Shown in pieces: positions 18,381-27,762 of a DNA stretch of 64,000 bases (position 1 is the first letter of the stretch; each line of letters begins with the position of its first letter). The notes under the pieces were generated by a model. That model had not been told where the DNA came from and did no database searches. It was given only the letters and a program-made list of their open reading frames with translations. Both the position numbers and the translations under genes were made by a program. This stretch comes from Parachitinimonas caeni (GTDB taxonomy: Bacteria > Pseudomonadota > Gammaproteobacteria > Burkholderiales > Chitinimonadaceae): positions 62,001 through 126,000 of the forward strand of contig NZ_JARRAF010000003.1 of the NCBI RefSeq assembly GCF_030129945.1. The letters are read 5' to 3'.

Positions 18381-18680
18381 AGGGTTAAGCGGTGTCGAAG
18401 CCTTGACATGTACTGTGAAAGAATCGCATCAGCAGCCCAAACCACTATTCAAAAATAGCGACTCAATCTTTTCTTGGGAAAGCCCCCACGCTTCCACGCC
18501 TAATTTGTTTACAACGTAAGCCACGATAGCGCCCATATTCATACGGGAAACCGGGGTAGATCATGATTAACGTTCTTCAAGCATCGCGCAATACGCCTAA
18601 TCGTCCGGCCTCAGTATGCCAAGTCTCTTGGGCTGCCGATCTGCCGTACCGTTGTAGAAGCGCCTGCGGCATCACAAAAG
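18381..18680. other. intergenic region, no gene seen
   Basis: 300 bases between repeat copy D and the terminator of the dynamin gene. No open frame with supporting signals was found. Confidence 0.35.
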
Positions 18681-18706
18681 ATAACGCCACCTTTCGGTGG
18701 CGTCTT
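18681..18706 (-). terminator. intrinsic terminator after the dynamin-like gene
   Basis: A perfect 8 bp GC-rich stem (18684-18691 with 18696-18703), TTTC loop on the plus strand. Read on the minus strand it is followed by TATCTTTT. It lies about 30 bases after the stop of the dynamin-like gene. Confidence 0.8.
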
Positions 18707-18734
18707 TGAGGGCAAAGTGGTCTTACCAGATGGT

Positions 18735-20696
18735 CTAAGCCACTTTTACTTCAGCAATTTGCATTGGCGCATTCAATGAGTTGTAGGCTTTCTTGAGAAG
18801 CGCCTCCAATTCACCTGACTGCAGCGAAATCGACTGGTTAATTTCTTCCAGCTCCTGAATGCGGTCTTCCAGCGTATCTGTCGCCTTATGAATGCGCTTT
18901 ACGCTTTCCAGCCTACGGCGCAGCTGCAACTGATGCTCACGCACCTGCGTCTCCATAGGTGCCATCACCGCCTTCAGCCAGTTTTCAACATCACGATTGG
19001 CCACCTCGTAGACATACACCACTCGGCTCGCAATGGTCTCAAAGAATTTGCGCGTCAGCTTGCCTTGGGTAGTAAAGACGATCGCCCCAAGCGTATTGAA
19101 ATGTTCGTTAAAGCTCTTTTCCAGCCGAGCAATCTCTTTGTGATACTTGAGCGTGGAAAACGGCGGCGGGGTGACAGAACCCAGACCATGCTCCTCACTG
19201 AACTTTTTATACATGGCCGCCATCATTGCCTGAATCTCGGCAATCTGCTCAGCCGACTTCGAGATATTGGCATTCACATCTTTAAAGAACTTCTGCATGG
19301 CAGAGGTCAGCCCGGTCGAGAATGTGCTGTCCTCCATTTCCAGGCGAATCTTGGCAATACGAGCGCGCAGCTGATCCATTCCCAAGTATCCGAATAGAAT
19401 ATTGGTTTGCTGCGAGAAAACGCTACGTAGAGCCTGAAAACGCTGCATACCACGTTCAAAATGCTCTTTTTCTTCCTGAATCTTGTCGAGCATGTGGCTG
19501 ATGACATCCTGATTCTTGCCACGCAGCGCTTTGAGCTCATTCAGCTGCTCCATCACACCATCACGGCGTGCGCCCAGAATGCCACGGGTTGCCAACACCA
19601 GATCTTCAATCTCAGTTTGAGTGTTGTCGCGAACAATTTCCTGCTTGGATGGGATCAGCTCATCCGACAATGCCTGCTCAAGGGCCCCCAACCGGCAACG
19701 CGACAGCAACAGCTGGTCATCGTTGATCTTGGCAACTAAGCCCTTTTGGGCCGACACGGGATAAATCTGATTCGTCTTGATCGATAACAGATCGGCAACC
19801 GTCTTCACCTGCTTCGAAATTTCGGCATCAATCTCCGTTTCCGACTTCAAGCTATCCCACAGGCCATCGATCTTGTTCAAAACCACGATCCGCCCTCGTT
19901 GCCCACCCTGCACCTTACCGATGTGGCTGCGCCAGACTTCAATGTCGGTCTTGGTCACACCAGTGTCTGCCGCCAACAAAAATAGAATGGCGTGTGCATT
20001 CGGCAGCAGATTCAGTGTCAGCTCGGGTTCAGTACCAATCGCGTTCAGACCTGGCGTATCGAGAATCACCAACCCTTGCTTGAGCAAAGGATGGGGGAAA
20101 TTAATGATTGCATGACGCCAGCACGGAATCTCGACCAAGCCATCCGGACCAATCGTCAAACGATGATCAGGGTCTTTTTCATCGAACAAGCCATACTTTT
20201 TTGCTTCTTCAATTGTTACGCGCTTGGTTTGGCCAACTTGCTGAAAAGCCGTCACCATTGCTTCGCCGGAATTAACATCCAGCTGAATGGTTTTCCACTC
20301 ATCGGGATAACGTTTGTATTCAGAAGTCGTAGTGTCCCCTTCGCGGGTTTCAATTGGCAGTAATTGAATCGCATTGGGGCGCGAAGACTCATACATCAAC
20401 TCAGTCGGACACATCGTGGTGCGACCGGCAGATGAAGGCAAAATACGCTGTTTATAATTGGCGAAGAATATGGCGTTGATTAACTCTGATTTCCCACGGG
20501 AAAACTCGGCCACAAAAGCAATATTGAGCTTGTCGTCACGCAGCTTATCGACCAGATGCTGGATACGCATATTGGTCTGAGCATCGTTAAGGTCTTGTTC
20601 GGACAACCAGCGCTGGATATCAACAATTGACTTGGTGAGATTTTCTCTCCAGCGACTGTACGCCTCAAAATCGGCCACTAAATTATCGTGCCCCAT
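18735..20696 (-). CDS. bacterial dynamin-like GTPase
   Basis: 653 residues. The GTPase domain occupies about residues 55-360: the P-loop is EFSRGKSELINA (Lys69, Ser70), switch regions follow, then DTPGLN (G3) and LNKID (G4). The rest is helical, with a long charged stalk and a C-terminal coiled coil (TLEDRIQELEEINQSISLQS). There is no transmembrane hairpin of the kind seen in some bacterial dynamins, so membrane contact would be peripheral. Such proteins remodel or protect membranes; the precise role here is not known. Transcribed alone with its own terminator. Confidence 0.88.
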   Translation of the reverse strand: MGHDNLVADFEAYSRWRENLTKSIVDIQRWLSEQDLNDAQTNMRIQHLVDKLRDDKLNIAFVAEFSRGKSELINAIFFANYKQRILPSSAGRTTMCPTELMYESSRPNAIQLLPIETREGDTTTSEYKRYPDEWKTIQLDVNSGEAMVTAFQQVGQTKRVTIEEAKKYGLFDEKDPDHRLTIGPDGLVEIPCWRHAIINFPHPLLKQGLVILDTPGLNAIGTEPELTLNLLPNAHAILFLLAADTGVTKTDIEVWRSHIGKVQGGQRGRIVVLNKIDGLWDSLKSETEIDAEISKQVKTVADLLSIKTNQIYPVSAQKGLVAKINDDQLLLSRCRLGALEQALSDELIPSKQEIVRDNTQTEIEDLVLATRGILGARRDGVMEQLNELKALRGKNQDVISHMLDKIQEEKEHFERGMQRFQALRSVFSQQTNILFGYLGMDQLRARIAKIRLEMEDSTFSTGLTSAMQKFFKDVNANISKSAEQIAEIQAMMAAMYKKFSEEHGLGSVTPPPFSTLKYHKEIARLEKSFNEHFNTLGAIVFTTQGKLTRKFFETIASRVVYVYEVANRDVENWLKAVMAPMETQVREHQLQLRRRLESVKRIHKATDTLEDRIQELEEINQSISLQSGELEALLKKAYNSLNAPMQIAEVKVA

Positions 20697-20927
20697 GAGT
20701 GGAATTCCTTGTTTTGTGCCGCGTTTCAGAATGACAAAGGCAAGTGTACCTCGGCCGGGGCAAATTTAGCATAGTCTGTTGGAGATTCAATCTCGTGTTC
20801 CCGCCATAGCCACCAACCGGCTGCCGCCAAAATGAGACGATGCAGGGTTTGATCAAGGCATCACCAATTTGTTGAAGTCTAGTCAAAATTCAAGCAAAAA
20901 CCCGCCGCTTCAGAAGATTGGGGCGCC

Positions 20928-21167
20928 CTATGCCATCGAAATGAAAAGGGCAAACCCCACGCAATACCCAAGCGCTTTAATCACCAACTGCAATGACCGG
21001 TCATCATCAATCAAGTGGCGCTGTTGCCATTTCATTTCCGAATAAGGTTTCGGCAGATTTGCGCCCGTCAAACCGCCAGTACCGAGCCGGCACTGCTCGA
21101 CTCCGGCGCAACCCAAAAATAAAACGGCCGCAGCGCGTAGATATTTATTTTTGTATCCTCTGACCAA
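20928..21167 (-). CDS. possible small lipoprotein or membrane protein
   Basis: 79 residues if TTG 21167 is the start. A basic N-terminus and hydrophobic segment (KYLRAAAVLFLGCAGVEQC) with a Cys in a lipobox-like setting are followed by a polar middle and a C-terminal hydrophobic segment (LVIKALGYCVGFALFISMA). The start is uncertain: no good Shine-Dalgarno is visible and the frame also stays open into the end of the upstream CNNM gene, 14 bases away on the same strand. No homologue is recognised. It may be cotranscribed with the CNNM gene. Confidence 0.4.
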   Translation of the reverse strand: MVRGYKNKYLRAAAVLFLGCAGVEQCRLGTGGLTGANLPKPYSEMKWQQRHLIDDDRSLQLVIKALGYCVGFALFISMA

Positions 21168-21180
21168 TTTGCAAGTTAAC

Positions 21181-22485
21181 TCATGCGTCGGGCATTGGAT
21201 CGTGAGGGTGTACGCGAACCAGCACAATGCGCGGCCCCTTCATTTTCTTGACAACCACATCGAAGCGCTCGAATTTCACCCGATCCCCTTCGCGCGGCAC
21301 GCTGCCCAGTTTCCACATCACCAGGCCACCTACTGAATCAACTTCGTCATTGACGATTTCAACACCTAGCGCTCGCTCAAGACTGAAGATAGGCAGACTG
21401 CCCTTGCCCAACAATGTCCCGTCATCCTGGCGTATCCACTCTTGATGGCTTTGCCGGAATTCATCTCGAATTTCCCCCACCAGAGCACCGAGAAGGTTAT
21501 CTAGCGTAATAAATCCAAGCGGGGCTTGGCCTTTGATTCCGACCGTCGCGAAATGCGGTGCCCCCGTGCGGAAACGACGCATTAGCTCCACGGCTTTCAT
21601 GTCGGGCGATATCAGCAATGCGGGTCTCAGGTATTCGCGCAAATCTCCAACACCCTGCCCGTCCACCAGCGCAGGCAGTAGATCCTTGACGTGCAATAGC
21701 CCCTTCACATTCCCATCCTCATCCAGCCACGGATAACGTGAAAAGCGCTGGTGCGCAATCCGCTGCAGATTGTCCGCATGGCTTGCATCGGCAGACAGGG
21801 ACACCGCTTCGTGGAAAGGGCGCATTAAATCGGCAACAGTCAGGTCCCCAAAATCCAATGTATGCGCCAGCACCGCCCACTCATCCTGCGTAAACACATC
21901 GCTGGCGCGACTGGTACGCAAAATCAGCTTGAGCTCCTCTGCGCTGTAATGAGCCTCATGCTCACCAGAGCCGGACAGGCCAAGCCACTTCAGGATCAGA
22001 TTGGCACTGGCGTTCAGCACCCAGATACCGGGGTACATGATCCAGTAGAAAACATAGAGGGGAACGGAGGTCCACAGCCCTACTTTATCGGACAGCCGAA
22101 TCGCCAATGATTTTGGCGCAAGTTCGCCAACTACGATGTGCAGGAAAGAAATGACCGAGAAGGAGATCGTCAGGGATGCCGCATGCAAAAGCGCCGGGGA
22201 ATCGACACCAAAAAAGGTCAGAACAGGCTCGACAATTCGGGAAAAGGCCGGCTCACCCACCCACCCCAACCCTAGCGAGGCTAACGTAATCCCAAGCTGA
22301 CAGGCAGACAGATAGGCATCAAGCCTTGAATGGACACGACCGAGGATTTTTCCAGGCAGTCCATATACTTTGACCATGGTACGGACCCGGGTTGCCCGTA
22401 ATTTCACCAGGCTAAACTCGGCCGCTACAAAAAATCCATTAAGAAATACTAAAAGAATTGCCGAAAACAATAACAGGCTGTCCAT
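21181..22485 (-). CDS. CNNM / CBS / CorC_HlyC family membrane protein (hemolysin-like)
   Basis: 434 residues. The N-terminal CNNM domain (about 1-190) has a hydrophobic first helix, NGFFVAAEFSLVKLRATRV, and further helices including HIVVGELAPKSLAI. Two CBS motifs follow (about 210-330, with VADLMRPFHEAVSLSADA). A C-terminal CorC_HlyC domain (about 345-430, with VDSVGGLVMWKLG) closes the protein. Relatives are Mg2+ or Co2+ transport or efflux factors; the older name hemolysin rests on weak evidence. This family member is inner-membrane, with cytosolic CBS and CorC parts. A metal role is inferred from the family only. Confidence 0.9.
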   Translation of the reverse strand: MDSLLLFSAILLVFLNGFFVAAEFSLVKLRATRVRTMVKVYGLPGKILGRVHSRLDAYLSACQLGITLASLGLGWVGEPAFSRIVEPVLTFFGVDSPALLHAASLTISFSVISFLHIVVGELAPKSLAIRLSDKVGLWTSVPLYVFYWIMYPGIWVLNASANLILKWLGLSGSGEHEAHYSAEELKLILRTSRASDVFTQDEWAVLAHTLDFGDLTVADLMRPFHEAVSLSADASHADNLQRIAHQRFSRYPWLDEDGNVKGLLHVKDLLPALVDGQGVGDLREYLRPALLISPDMKAVELMRRFRTGAPHFATVGIKGQAPLGFITLDNLLGALVGEIRDEFRQSHQEWIRQDDGTLLGKGSLPIFSLERALGVEIVNDEVDSVGGLVMWKLGSVPREGDRVKFERFDVVVKKMKGPRIVLVRVHPHDPMPDA

Positions 22486-22890
22486 GAGACTTAGGTTTTC
22501 ACCCCTATTTTACGAAGAAGAAAGCAATATAATGGAAAGGCGCGCATCATACACGAGCCAGCTAAGTGCCACGGTGAAGAGCCTGCTAATCATGATTGAC
22601 ACCCATGCGCTTTATGGGCGCGGGAGGTTTACGTTTATGCCACCAATTACAGCCTCAACACCCGCCAAAGGCACCGCACCAAATCATTGATTCATATTAA
22701 AATTTTCACCCATTACCGATAGCTTTGAATCAAAACTGCTTTCAATCCCTATTACGCAAAGCGGGATATATTTCAGACTTTATTGATTTTAGCCGATGTT
22801 GCACCGATGGCATTGCCAGGGATTGTGTGCATCGAACCGAAATCAAGTAATTTGCAACCCCTGCATTTACCCGAGAAAGCCAGCCAAGCC
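22486..22890. other. divergent intergenic region, no gene called
   Basis: 405 bases. A 52-codon plus-strand frame opens at ATG 22532 with only a weak purine stretch upstream and an unconvincing product, so it is not called. The region carries the upstream sequences of the CNNM and DUF2237 genes. Confidence 0.35.
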
Positions 22891-23271
22891 ATGTCTACAC
22901 GTATGAATGTTCTCGGCCTGCCGCTACAGCCCTGTAGCTTCGCGCCACTTACCGGTTATTTTCGGGATGGCTGCTGCCGGGATAACGAGCAGGATGCAGG
23001 CCGTCACATTGTCTGCGTACAGGTCAGTGCGGACTTTCTGCAATTTTCGAAGCGGGTGGGTAATGATCTCTCGACACCACGTCCCGAATTTGGCTTTCCC
23101 GGGCTTAAGCCGGGTGACCGCTGGTGCCTATGTGCAACGCGCTGGGTTGAAGCCCTGACCAGCGGCCACGCTCCCCCTATATACATGGCAGCAACCGACG
23201 AAGGCATTCTGGATCTGGTGTCGCTGGAAACCTTGGTCGAATTCGCACTGGATCGCCCAACAGCAAACTGA
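22891..23271 (+). CDS. DUF2237 family protein
   Basis: 126 residues from ATG 22891, preceded by GAGAAAG; the frame is open further upstream but family homology begins at MNVLG. Conserved features are NVLGLPLQPCS, GYFRDGCC with paired cysteines, HIVCVQVSADFLQFSK, and the strong block GNDLSTPRPEFGFPGLKPGD followed by RWCLCA. The family is widespread and uncharacterised; the conserved Cys residues suggest metal or redox chemistry but nothing here proves it. Single gene, followed by a small Arg-rich gene. Confidence 0.85.
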   Translation: MSTRMNVLGLPLQPCSFAPLTGYFRDGCCRDNEQDAGRHIVCVQVSADFLQFSKRVGNDLSTPRPEFGFPGLKPGDRWCLCATRWVEALTSGHAPPIYMAATDEGILDLVSLETLVEFALDRPTAN

Positions 23272-23369
23272 CCATTCATCCGGCCAGTACAAAATCTCTG
23301 GCATTTCAACCCAGGTCAGATCTATATTGAACACGTAGGCCACTGTTTCAAATCATGAAAGGAGGGGAA

Positions 23370-23570
23370 ATGGCGGTAGAGCGTAAATCATCAGTTCTTT
23401 CCTCTGAATATCGAGGGCCAGATCGCAGGATCAGCGAGCGGCGGCAAGCGTTGGAGTCGGATGAAATTGGTTGGCGTCTTGTGAATTTTGCGCTGAATGG
23501 TAATGAACAGCGCGCCGCTCTGGGTAGAAGAAGTAGTGATCTCGCGGTTTTTGGTAGCCTCGGCGCATAG
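23370..23570 (+). CDS. small Arg-rich protein with GPDRR motif
   Basis: 66 residues. An unusually strong Shine-Dalgarno (AAAGGAGG just before ATG 23370) supports translation from this start, better than the in-frame ATG 15 bases upstream. The protein contains YRGPDRRISERRQ and a second GRRSSDL. GPDRR-type motifs recur in short uncharacterised proteobacterial proteins. No membrane segment and no known domain. A terminator-like hairpin follows at 23647. Function unknown. Confidence 0.6.
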   Translation: MAVERKSSVLSSEYRGPDRRISERRQALESDEIGWRLVNFALNGNEQRAALGRRSSDLAVFGSLGA

Positions 23571-23646
23571 TTTGATGTTTGGGACTATAGGACGGCGTGA
23601 ATGCCATATTGGGATAATGTGATTCAGCATTACCCAGCAGCAAGAG

Positions 23647-23668
23647 AAGGCGGTGACCCCGCCTTTTT
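23647..23668 (+). terminator. intrinsic terminator
   Basis: A 7 bp GC-rich stem (AAGGCGG at 23647-23653 with 23659-23665) and a TGACC loop, followed by a T-run, 76 bases after the small GPDRR gene. Confidence 0.75.
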
Positions 23669-23783
23669 GCTTTTTGGCAGTTCCCTTGAAGAAACTTCGA
23701 TTCAATACCCCATACGGGAACCATCCCGATCTAAAGCAGACCCAGCGTCTCTCTCATTGATGATTGATAAATAACCACACCTT

Positions 23784-24269
23784 ATGGAAAACCAGTTAAT
23801 GCTCTGGGCTGGCGCGATGATTTTGATCGTGGTCGGCGTTGCTGGTACGGTACTACCAGTCATTCCCGCAGCTCCATTGATGTTGGCCGGCATGCTGCTT
23901 GGAGCCTGGATTGACGACTTCCAACGCATCGGCGCACCCAGCCTGATCATCCTCACGATTCTGGCCGTCGCCATGACCGCCATAGACTTCATCGCCGGCG
24001 CACTGGGCGCTAAAAAGCTCGGTGCAAGTCGAATGGCCGTTATAGGCGCCACAATCGGAAGCATATTGGGCATTTTTGCCGGCATTGTCGGCCTGATTCT
24101 CGGTCCATTCGTTGGCGCATTTGTCGGGGAGATGATCGCTCAGGGCGACGCCTATCGAGCCGGCAAAGTGGGCTTGGCTACCTGGCTCGGCATGGTAATT
24201 GGTACCGTCGCCAAAGTCGCTCTGGCATTTGTCATGGTTGGCATCTATGGATTTGCTTATTGGTTTTGA
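23784..24269 (+). CDS. DUF456 family membrane protein
   Basis: 161 residues, almost entirely hydrophobic with about five membrane segments. DUF456 features are the opening VGVAGTVLPVIPAAPLML, a middle GALGAKKLGASRMAVIGA, and the Gly-rich GIFAGIVGLILGPFVGAF followed by GEM. The function of the family is unknown; small Gly-rich helices suggest tight packing in the inner membrane. A terminator separates it from the upstream gene and repeat copy E follows it. Confidence 0.88.
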   Translation: MENQLMLWAGAMILIVVGVAGTVLPVIPAAPLMLAGMLLGAWIDDFQRIGAPSLIILTILAVAMTAIDFIAGALGAKKLGASRMAVIGATIGSILGIFAGIVGLILGPFVGAFVGEMIAQGDAYRAGKVGLATWLGMVIGTVAKVALAFVMVGIYGFAYWF

Positions 24270-24402
24270 CCCGCAATTGGTCAAAACTGGAAAGGCGAGA
24301 CAGTACGAGTCCGATTGACAAGTTCCCCCCCAATGAAGCATCGGGGCGAGTATGAGCAATACAGCAAGGCACGTATGACTGGGTGGACTGGTTAAACGAA
24401 TC

Positions 24403-24436
24403 TTAGGTTCTGTTGAGTTAGGTTTGCAGAACCTAA
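24403..24436. repeat. interspersed repeat, copy E (short palindrome)
   Basis: TTAGGTTCTG (24403-24412) and its exact complement (24427-24436) enclose 14 bases, giving both ends of the family with almost no interior. To its right, a minus-strand frame of 86 codons (24433-24693) ends with its TAG in this repeat. That frame may be part of a larger repeat unit, but it overlaps the next gene and is not called as a gene. Confidence 0.65.
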
Positions 24437-24568
24437 CGACGGCATTCCCCAAAATTCGCGCCAACGCGACGTAAACTCAGTGTCCGCAAGGCCCTGGCTT
24501 CGGTTGCACTTTGACCAATGCCAATAAGGGCGCTATGGTGCCGGTCTCGTCCATCCTTGGAGATCCAG

Positions 24569-25210
24569 ATGCAGCGCCCGATCTGCGTGACGATCCAGTT
24601 GCAACGCTCCGCTTCGATTCCGCGTCCATTCAATGGCCTACGCAGACAAGCAGGCGTCGTCTCGCTGAATTTCAAGATCGCGATTGTCACCATTGTCGCG
24701 GCATCGCTGGGAGCAGGTGGCTATATAGGGTATCGGGCCCTCGGAAGCCATATGGCAACACAAGCCTCGCCTCAGGTTGTCTACTCTCCTCGAGCAGATG
24801 GCAAACCGGAAATCCTGCCATTTCCTGGCAAACCGAGCCCACCATTCAGCGATGCAGAAAAATTGCCCGCTGAAGACACCACCTCCCCCCCACCCGTGAA
24901 GGGCTGGAACGGAGAAGCCAAGCCTCTGCCCGCCACAAAGCCTGCTAGCGGGAAGCCTACCCAAGCCCCCATAGACTTGAAGCCACCTCCCCGCCCAGTG
25001 AGCGAGCCCGCGTCGCCCGCGCCCAGCCGCCAGGCCGAACCTCAACGCGCCAGCAATATGTCGGAGGAACTTGCCGATTGCGAAAAGCAGAGCTTCTTCA
25101 CGCGAATCACCTGCCGGGAGAAGGTGCGCTGGAAGCATTGCCAGGGACGGTGGGATGAAGTGCCCGGCTGCGAAACCAAGCACGCGGAACGCGAGAAAAA
25201 CAGCAAATAA
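24569..25210 (+). CDS. membrane-anchored protein with Pro-rich linker and Cys-rich C-terminal motif
   Basis: 213 residues from ATG 24569 (TTGGAG upstream). One membrane segment (about 36-58, FKIAIVTIVAASLGAGGYIGY) anchors the protein. A long Pro/Ala/Lys linker follows, then a compact C-terminal motif with CEKQSFFTRITCREKVRWKH and CQGRWDEVPGC. Four regularly placed cysteines and Trp residues suggest a small folded domain. The first 30 or so residues look unlike the rest and are antisense to a frame that ends in repeat copy E, so the natural start may have been replaced by repeat-derived sequence. No characterised family is recognised. Confidence 0.6.
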   Translation: MQRPICVTIQLQRSASIPRPFNGLRRQAGVVSLNFKIAIVTIVAASLGAGGYIGYRALGSHMATQASPQVVYSPRADGKPEILPFPGKPSPPFSDAEKLPAEDTTSPPPVKGWNGEAKPLPATKPASGKPTQAPIDLKPPPRPVSEPASPAPSRQAEPQRASNMSEELADCEKQSFFTRITCREKVRWKHCQGRWDEVPGCETKHAEREKNSK

Positions 25211-25233
25211 AAAACGGCGTTTCCGCCGTTTTT
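25210..25233. terminator. bidirectional terminator between convergent genes
   Basis: A perfect 10 bp stem (AAAAACGGCG at 25210-25219 with 25224-25233) with a TTTC loop, A-rich on the left and T-rich on the right. It overlaps the stop codon of the preceding gene and also suits lptG, which converges from the right. Confidence 0.85.
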
Positions 25234-25280
25234 ATTCAAAGCCCCTTTCCGTGTCTCGTAAAAGGAAGGGAAGCTTGTAA

Positions 25281-26360
25281 CTATCGGCGTTCCTGCAACC
25301 ACAACAAACCAAGTGCCGCAGATATAGCAATAGCGCCCGGTGTCGCAGCCGCCAGGATTGGCGGCCAGTCGTACAGCAATCCCATGTAACTGCATAGCTG
25401 ATTCAGCAGGAAAAACGCCAAACCCAACATCACACCAATAAACAGCTTGATGCCCACCCCTCCGCTTCGTCGCTGGCTATTGGCAAAAGGCAACGCCAAA
25501 ATCAGCATGGCTATACAACCCAAGGGGTAAGCAATTTTGCTCCACAAGGCAATTTCATGCCGGCTGGTCTTCTGCCCATTGCGCTTCAGGTGGTCGATAT
25601 AGCTGACCAAGCTCTGCAAGGACATTTGCTCTGGCCGCACCAACAAAGCCGAAAGCATATCCGGGCTTAGCATGGATGATCGCCAGGCAATCTCACCAGC
25701 AGCAGTCATGCTGGCATCTCTCGAACCGAAAGTCAGGGTTGTAACGTTGTTGAGCCGCCAGTTCTTGCTACCGCTGTCAAAGTAACCCGACCCGGCCCAC
25801 GTGATGCTCGAAAGCCGTCGCTGAACATCAAAGCGAAAAATCTTTACCGCTCTAAGCGTCGCGTCCGGCAAGACTTCACCAATGTTGACGAAACTATCCC
25901 CATCGCGCGCCCAGAAACCAGACCGGAAATCCTTCGCAACAAATGAACCCGTTGCCGCCAAGCGCATCTGCTGGGCGGCCCGCTCTGCCTGAGGCGCCAG
26001 AAACTCGCCTGTTGCCAGGGTAATTCCCGCACATACCAGCCCGGTAAGCGTCAAGTTGCCGATCACACTCGCCACCGACCAGCCACCGGTACGCATCACG
26101 GTGTACTCGCTGCTGGCAACAAGCTGGCTCAACGCCCATAAACCACCAAGCAAAGACGCAATTGGCATCAACTCGTATACATGCACTGGCGCAGACAACA
26201 CGATGAAAACAATCAGCCGCACCACGGTATAGCTGCCATGTCCTACATTTTGCAGCTCATGCACAACATCAAAAAAAGACAGTAACGCCAGCAGTGCAAA
26301 CAAGGCGCCTGCCGTGGCACGAAGCACATTGCCTAGTAAATATCTCGCAAGGATTTTCAT
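25281..26360 (-). CDS. lptG: LPS export ABC transporter permease LptG
   Basis: 359 residues, normal for LptG. Three N-terminal membrane helices include LSFFDVVHELQNVG and YELMPIASLLGGLWALSQL, features typical of LptG. A periplasmic beta-jellyroll region spans about 130-260, and three C-terminal helices follow. LptG pairs with LptF and the LptB ATPase in the inner membrane to extract LPS and pass it to LptC. The gene starts 7 bases after lptF ends, on the same strand, so they form an operon. Confidence 0.93.
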   Translation of the reverse strand: MKILARYLLGNVLRATAGALFALLALLSFFDVVHELQNVGHGSYTVVRLIVFIVLSAPVHVYELMPIASLLGGLWALSQLVASSEYTVMRTGGWSVASVIGNLTLTGLVCAGITLATGEFLAPQAERAAQQMRLAATGSFVAKDFRSGFWARDGDSFVNIGEVLPDATLRAVKIFRFDVQRRLSSITWAGSGYFDSGSKNWRLNNVTTLTFGSRDASMTAAGEIAWRSSMLSPDMLSALLVRPEQMSLQSLVSYIDHLKRNGQKTSRHEIALWSKIAYPLGCIAMLILALPFANSQRRSGGVGIKLFIGVMLGLAFFLLNQLCSYMGLLYDWPPILAAATPGAIAISAALGLLWLQERR

Positions 26361-26367
26361 GATCGGT

Positions 26368-27441
26368 TTAGCGCGGCGGCCCCAGTCTGCGATAGAACAG
26401 AATCAGCACCGTGACCGCAGCCGCCACGTGAACCGGCCAGAGATTGACCCAAATCGGAATTCGACCCTGCGCCACCTGGGTCTCAAATAGATTGAGCAAC
26501 TGAAAATAAATCAGGAACAACAGCAAGGCGAGAACGATATTGAATACACGCCCGACCCGTGGATTAAAAAACGCCAGGGGAATGGCCATCAGGCAAAGCA
26601 GCAATGCACTGATCGGCGGCGCCGCACGCAACGCCAGCTCGGCCTTGTAAGCCGGCCAAGGGGCACGCCACAGGGTCCAGCTATCTGTGGCCTGAACCGC
26701 CAGACTTACCGCGTTGCGCTGCCCTTCGGCAACCTGCAACTGACTGCGTTCAAACTCCACCATGCGATATGCACGAGAACCGGGCTTACCCTCATAGCGT
26801 CGCCCATGCTTAAGCACCAGGATCCGCTCCCCATCCGGCATGGAAGTCAGAAATCCTTCATCGGCGACAGTAATGCTCTGCATGCCATCCTTGATCGACT
26901 CGACAAAGATATTGCGCGCAGCCCCTCCTTCACCGGTGAAATTTTCGATGAAGTACACCGAATCAGACTTGGCCGACTCTTTGAACAAACCTGGCGCGAC
27001 AGTCGAAACATCATCTCTGCGGGCCAGTTGGTCACGATACTCATCCGCCTTGCGCATGGCCCAAGGCGAGAGGCCGAGACTCAGCAAACCAATCGTGAAT
27101 ACCAGAGGTAAGGCAAACCGCATCACCGGACCAATCCAAGCGGTAATTGCCAAGCCGGACGACTGCCAGACCGGCATTTCATGATCTCGGTAGGCTCGGG
27201 TCAGCGTATACAGCACGCCGACGAACAAGGACATCGACAATATCCAGGGCGTATAGCGCAAGGCCATGAACCCGATGGTGGCTGCAACGGCTTCAGATGC
27301 CAATCCGCCAGACGCTGCTGCTCCCAGTAGCTTGACTACCAGCTGGGTCAGCACAATGCCTAGGAGCACGAAAAAAGTAGACGCCGTAACGACCGACAGC
27401 TCCCGATACAACGCGCGAGCAAACACCCGCCGGTCAGGCAT
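26368..27441 (-). CDS. lptF: LPS export ABC transporter permease LptF
   Basis: 357 residues from ATG 27441 (MPDRRVFARALYRELS), which matches the family N-terminus; the open frame upstream reads non-family sequence. Features are the first helix (FFVLLGIVLTQLVVKLL), the block FMALRYTPWILSMSLFVGVLYTL, a periplasmic domain at about 115-250 with RNIFVESIKDGMQSI, and three C-terminal helices. It is the partner of LptG in LPS extraction. The divergent neighbour is pepA, a common arrangement in proteobacteria. No strong ribosome site is visible. Confidence 0.92.
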   Translation of the reverse strand: MPDRRVFARALYRELSVVTASTFFVLLGIVLTQLVVKLLGAAASGGLASEAVAATIGFMALRYTPWILSMSLFVGVLYTLTRAYRDHEMPVWQSSGLAITAWIGPVMRFALPLVFTIGLLSLGLSPWAMRKADEYRDQLARRDDVSTVAPGLFKESAKSDSVYFIENFTGEGGAARNIFVESIKDGMQSITVADEGFLTSMPDGERILVLKHGRRYEGKPGSRAYRMVEFERSQLQVAEGQRNAVSLAVQATDSWTLWRAPWPAYKAELALRAAPPISALLLCLMAIPLAFFNPRVGRVFNIVLALLLFLIYFQLLNLFETQVAQGRIPIWVNLWPVHVAAAVTVLILFYRRLGPPR

Positions 27442-27762
27442 AAGAAAACCAAAAAGTGAGCGCCGATTGGATCGCAAGATCGTGTTTAAAAATGACGTGA
27501 ATGGAAAAAGGAGTGTGTTTGCAGTCTGGCACCTGCTGTGGGCTTGGCTCAACCACTCAATTGCCCGCAGAGCACAATATCTGCAGAAAACCCGTGAAAC
27601 CCCAGTGGTGCTTTGACTTTTGCGGCCAGAATGCCGGAAAATCGTTTGATTGATCTTCAGTTTTGCCAAGACCCCGCCAAAAGCAGGATCAGGCTCATTT
27701 AACGCAGATCCATGGCGAATCCTCTATCGCCAGGTCGGCGAAAAATCATACAGGAGTCCACC
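27442..27762. other. divergent intergenic region lptF / pepA
   Basis: 321 bases holding the upstream regions of both genes. No gene is called. AGGAG at 27752-27756 is the pepA ribosome site and fixes its GTG start. Confidence 0.5.
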
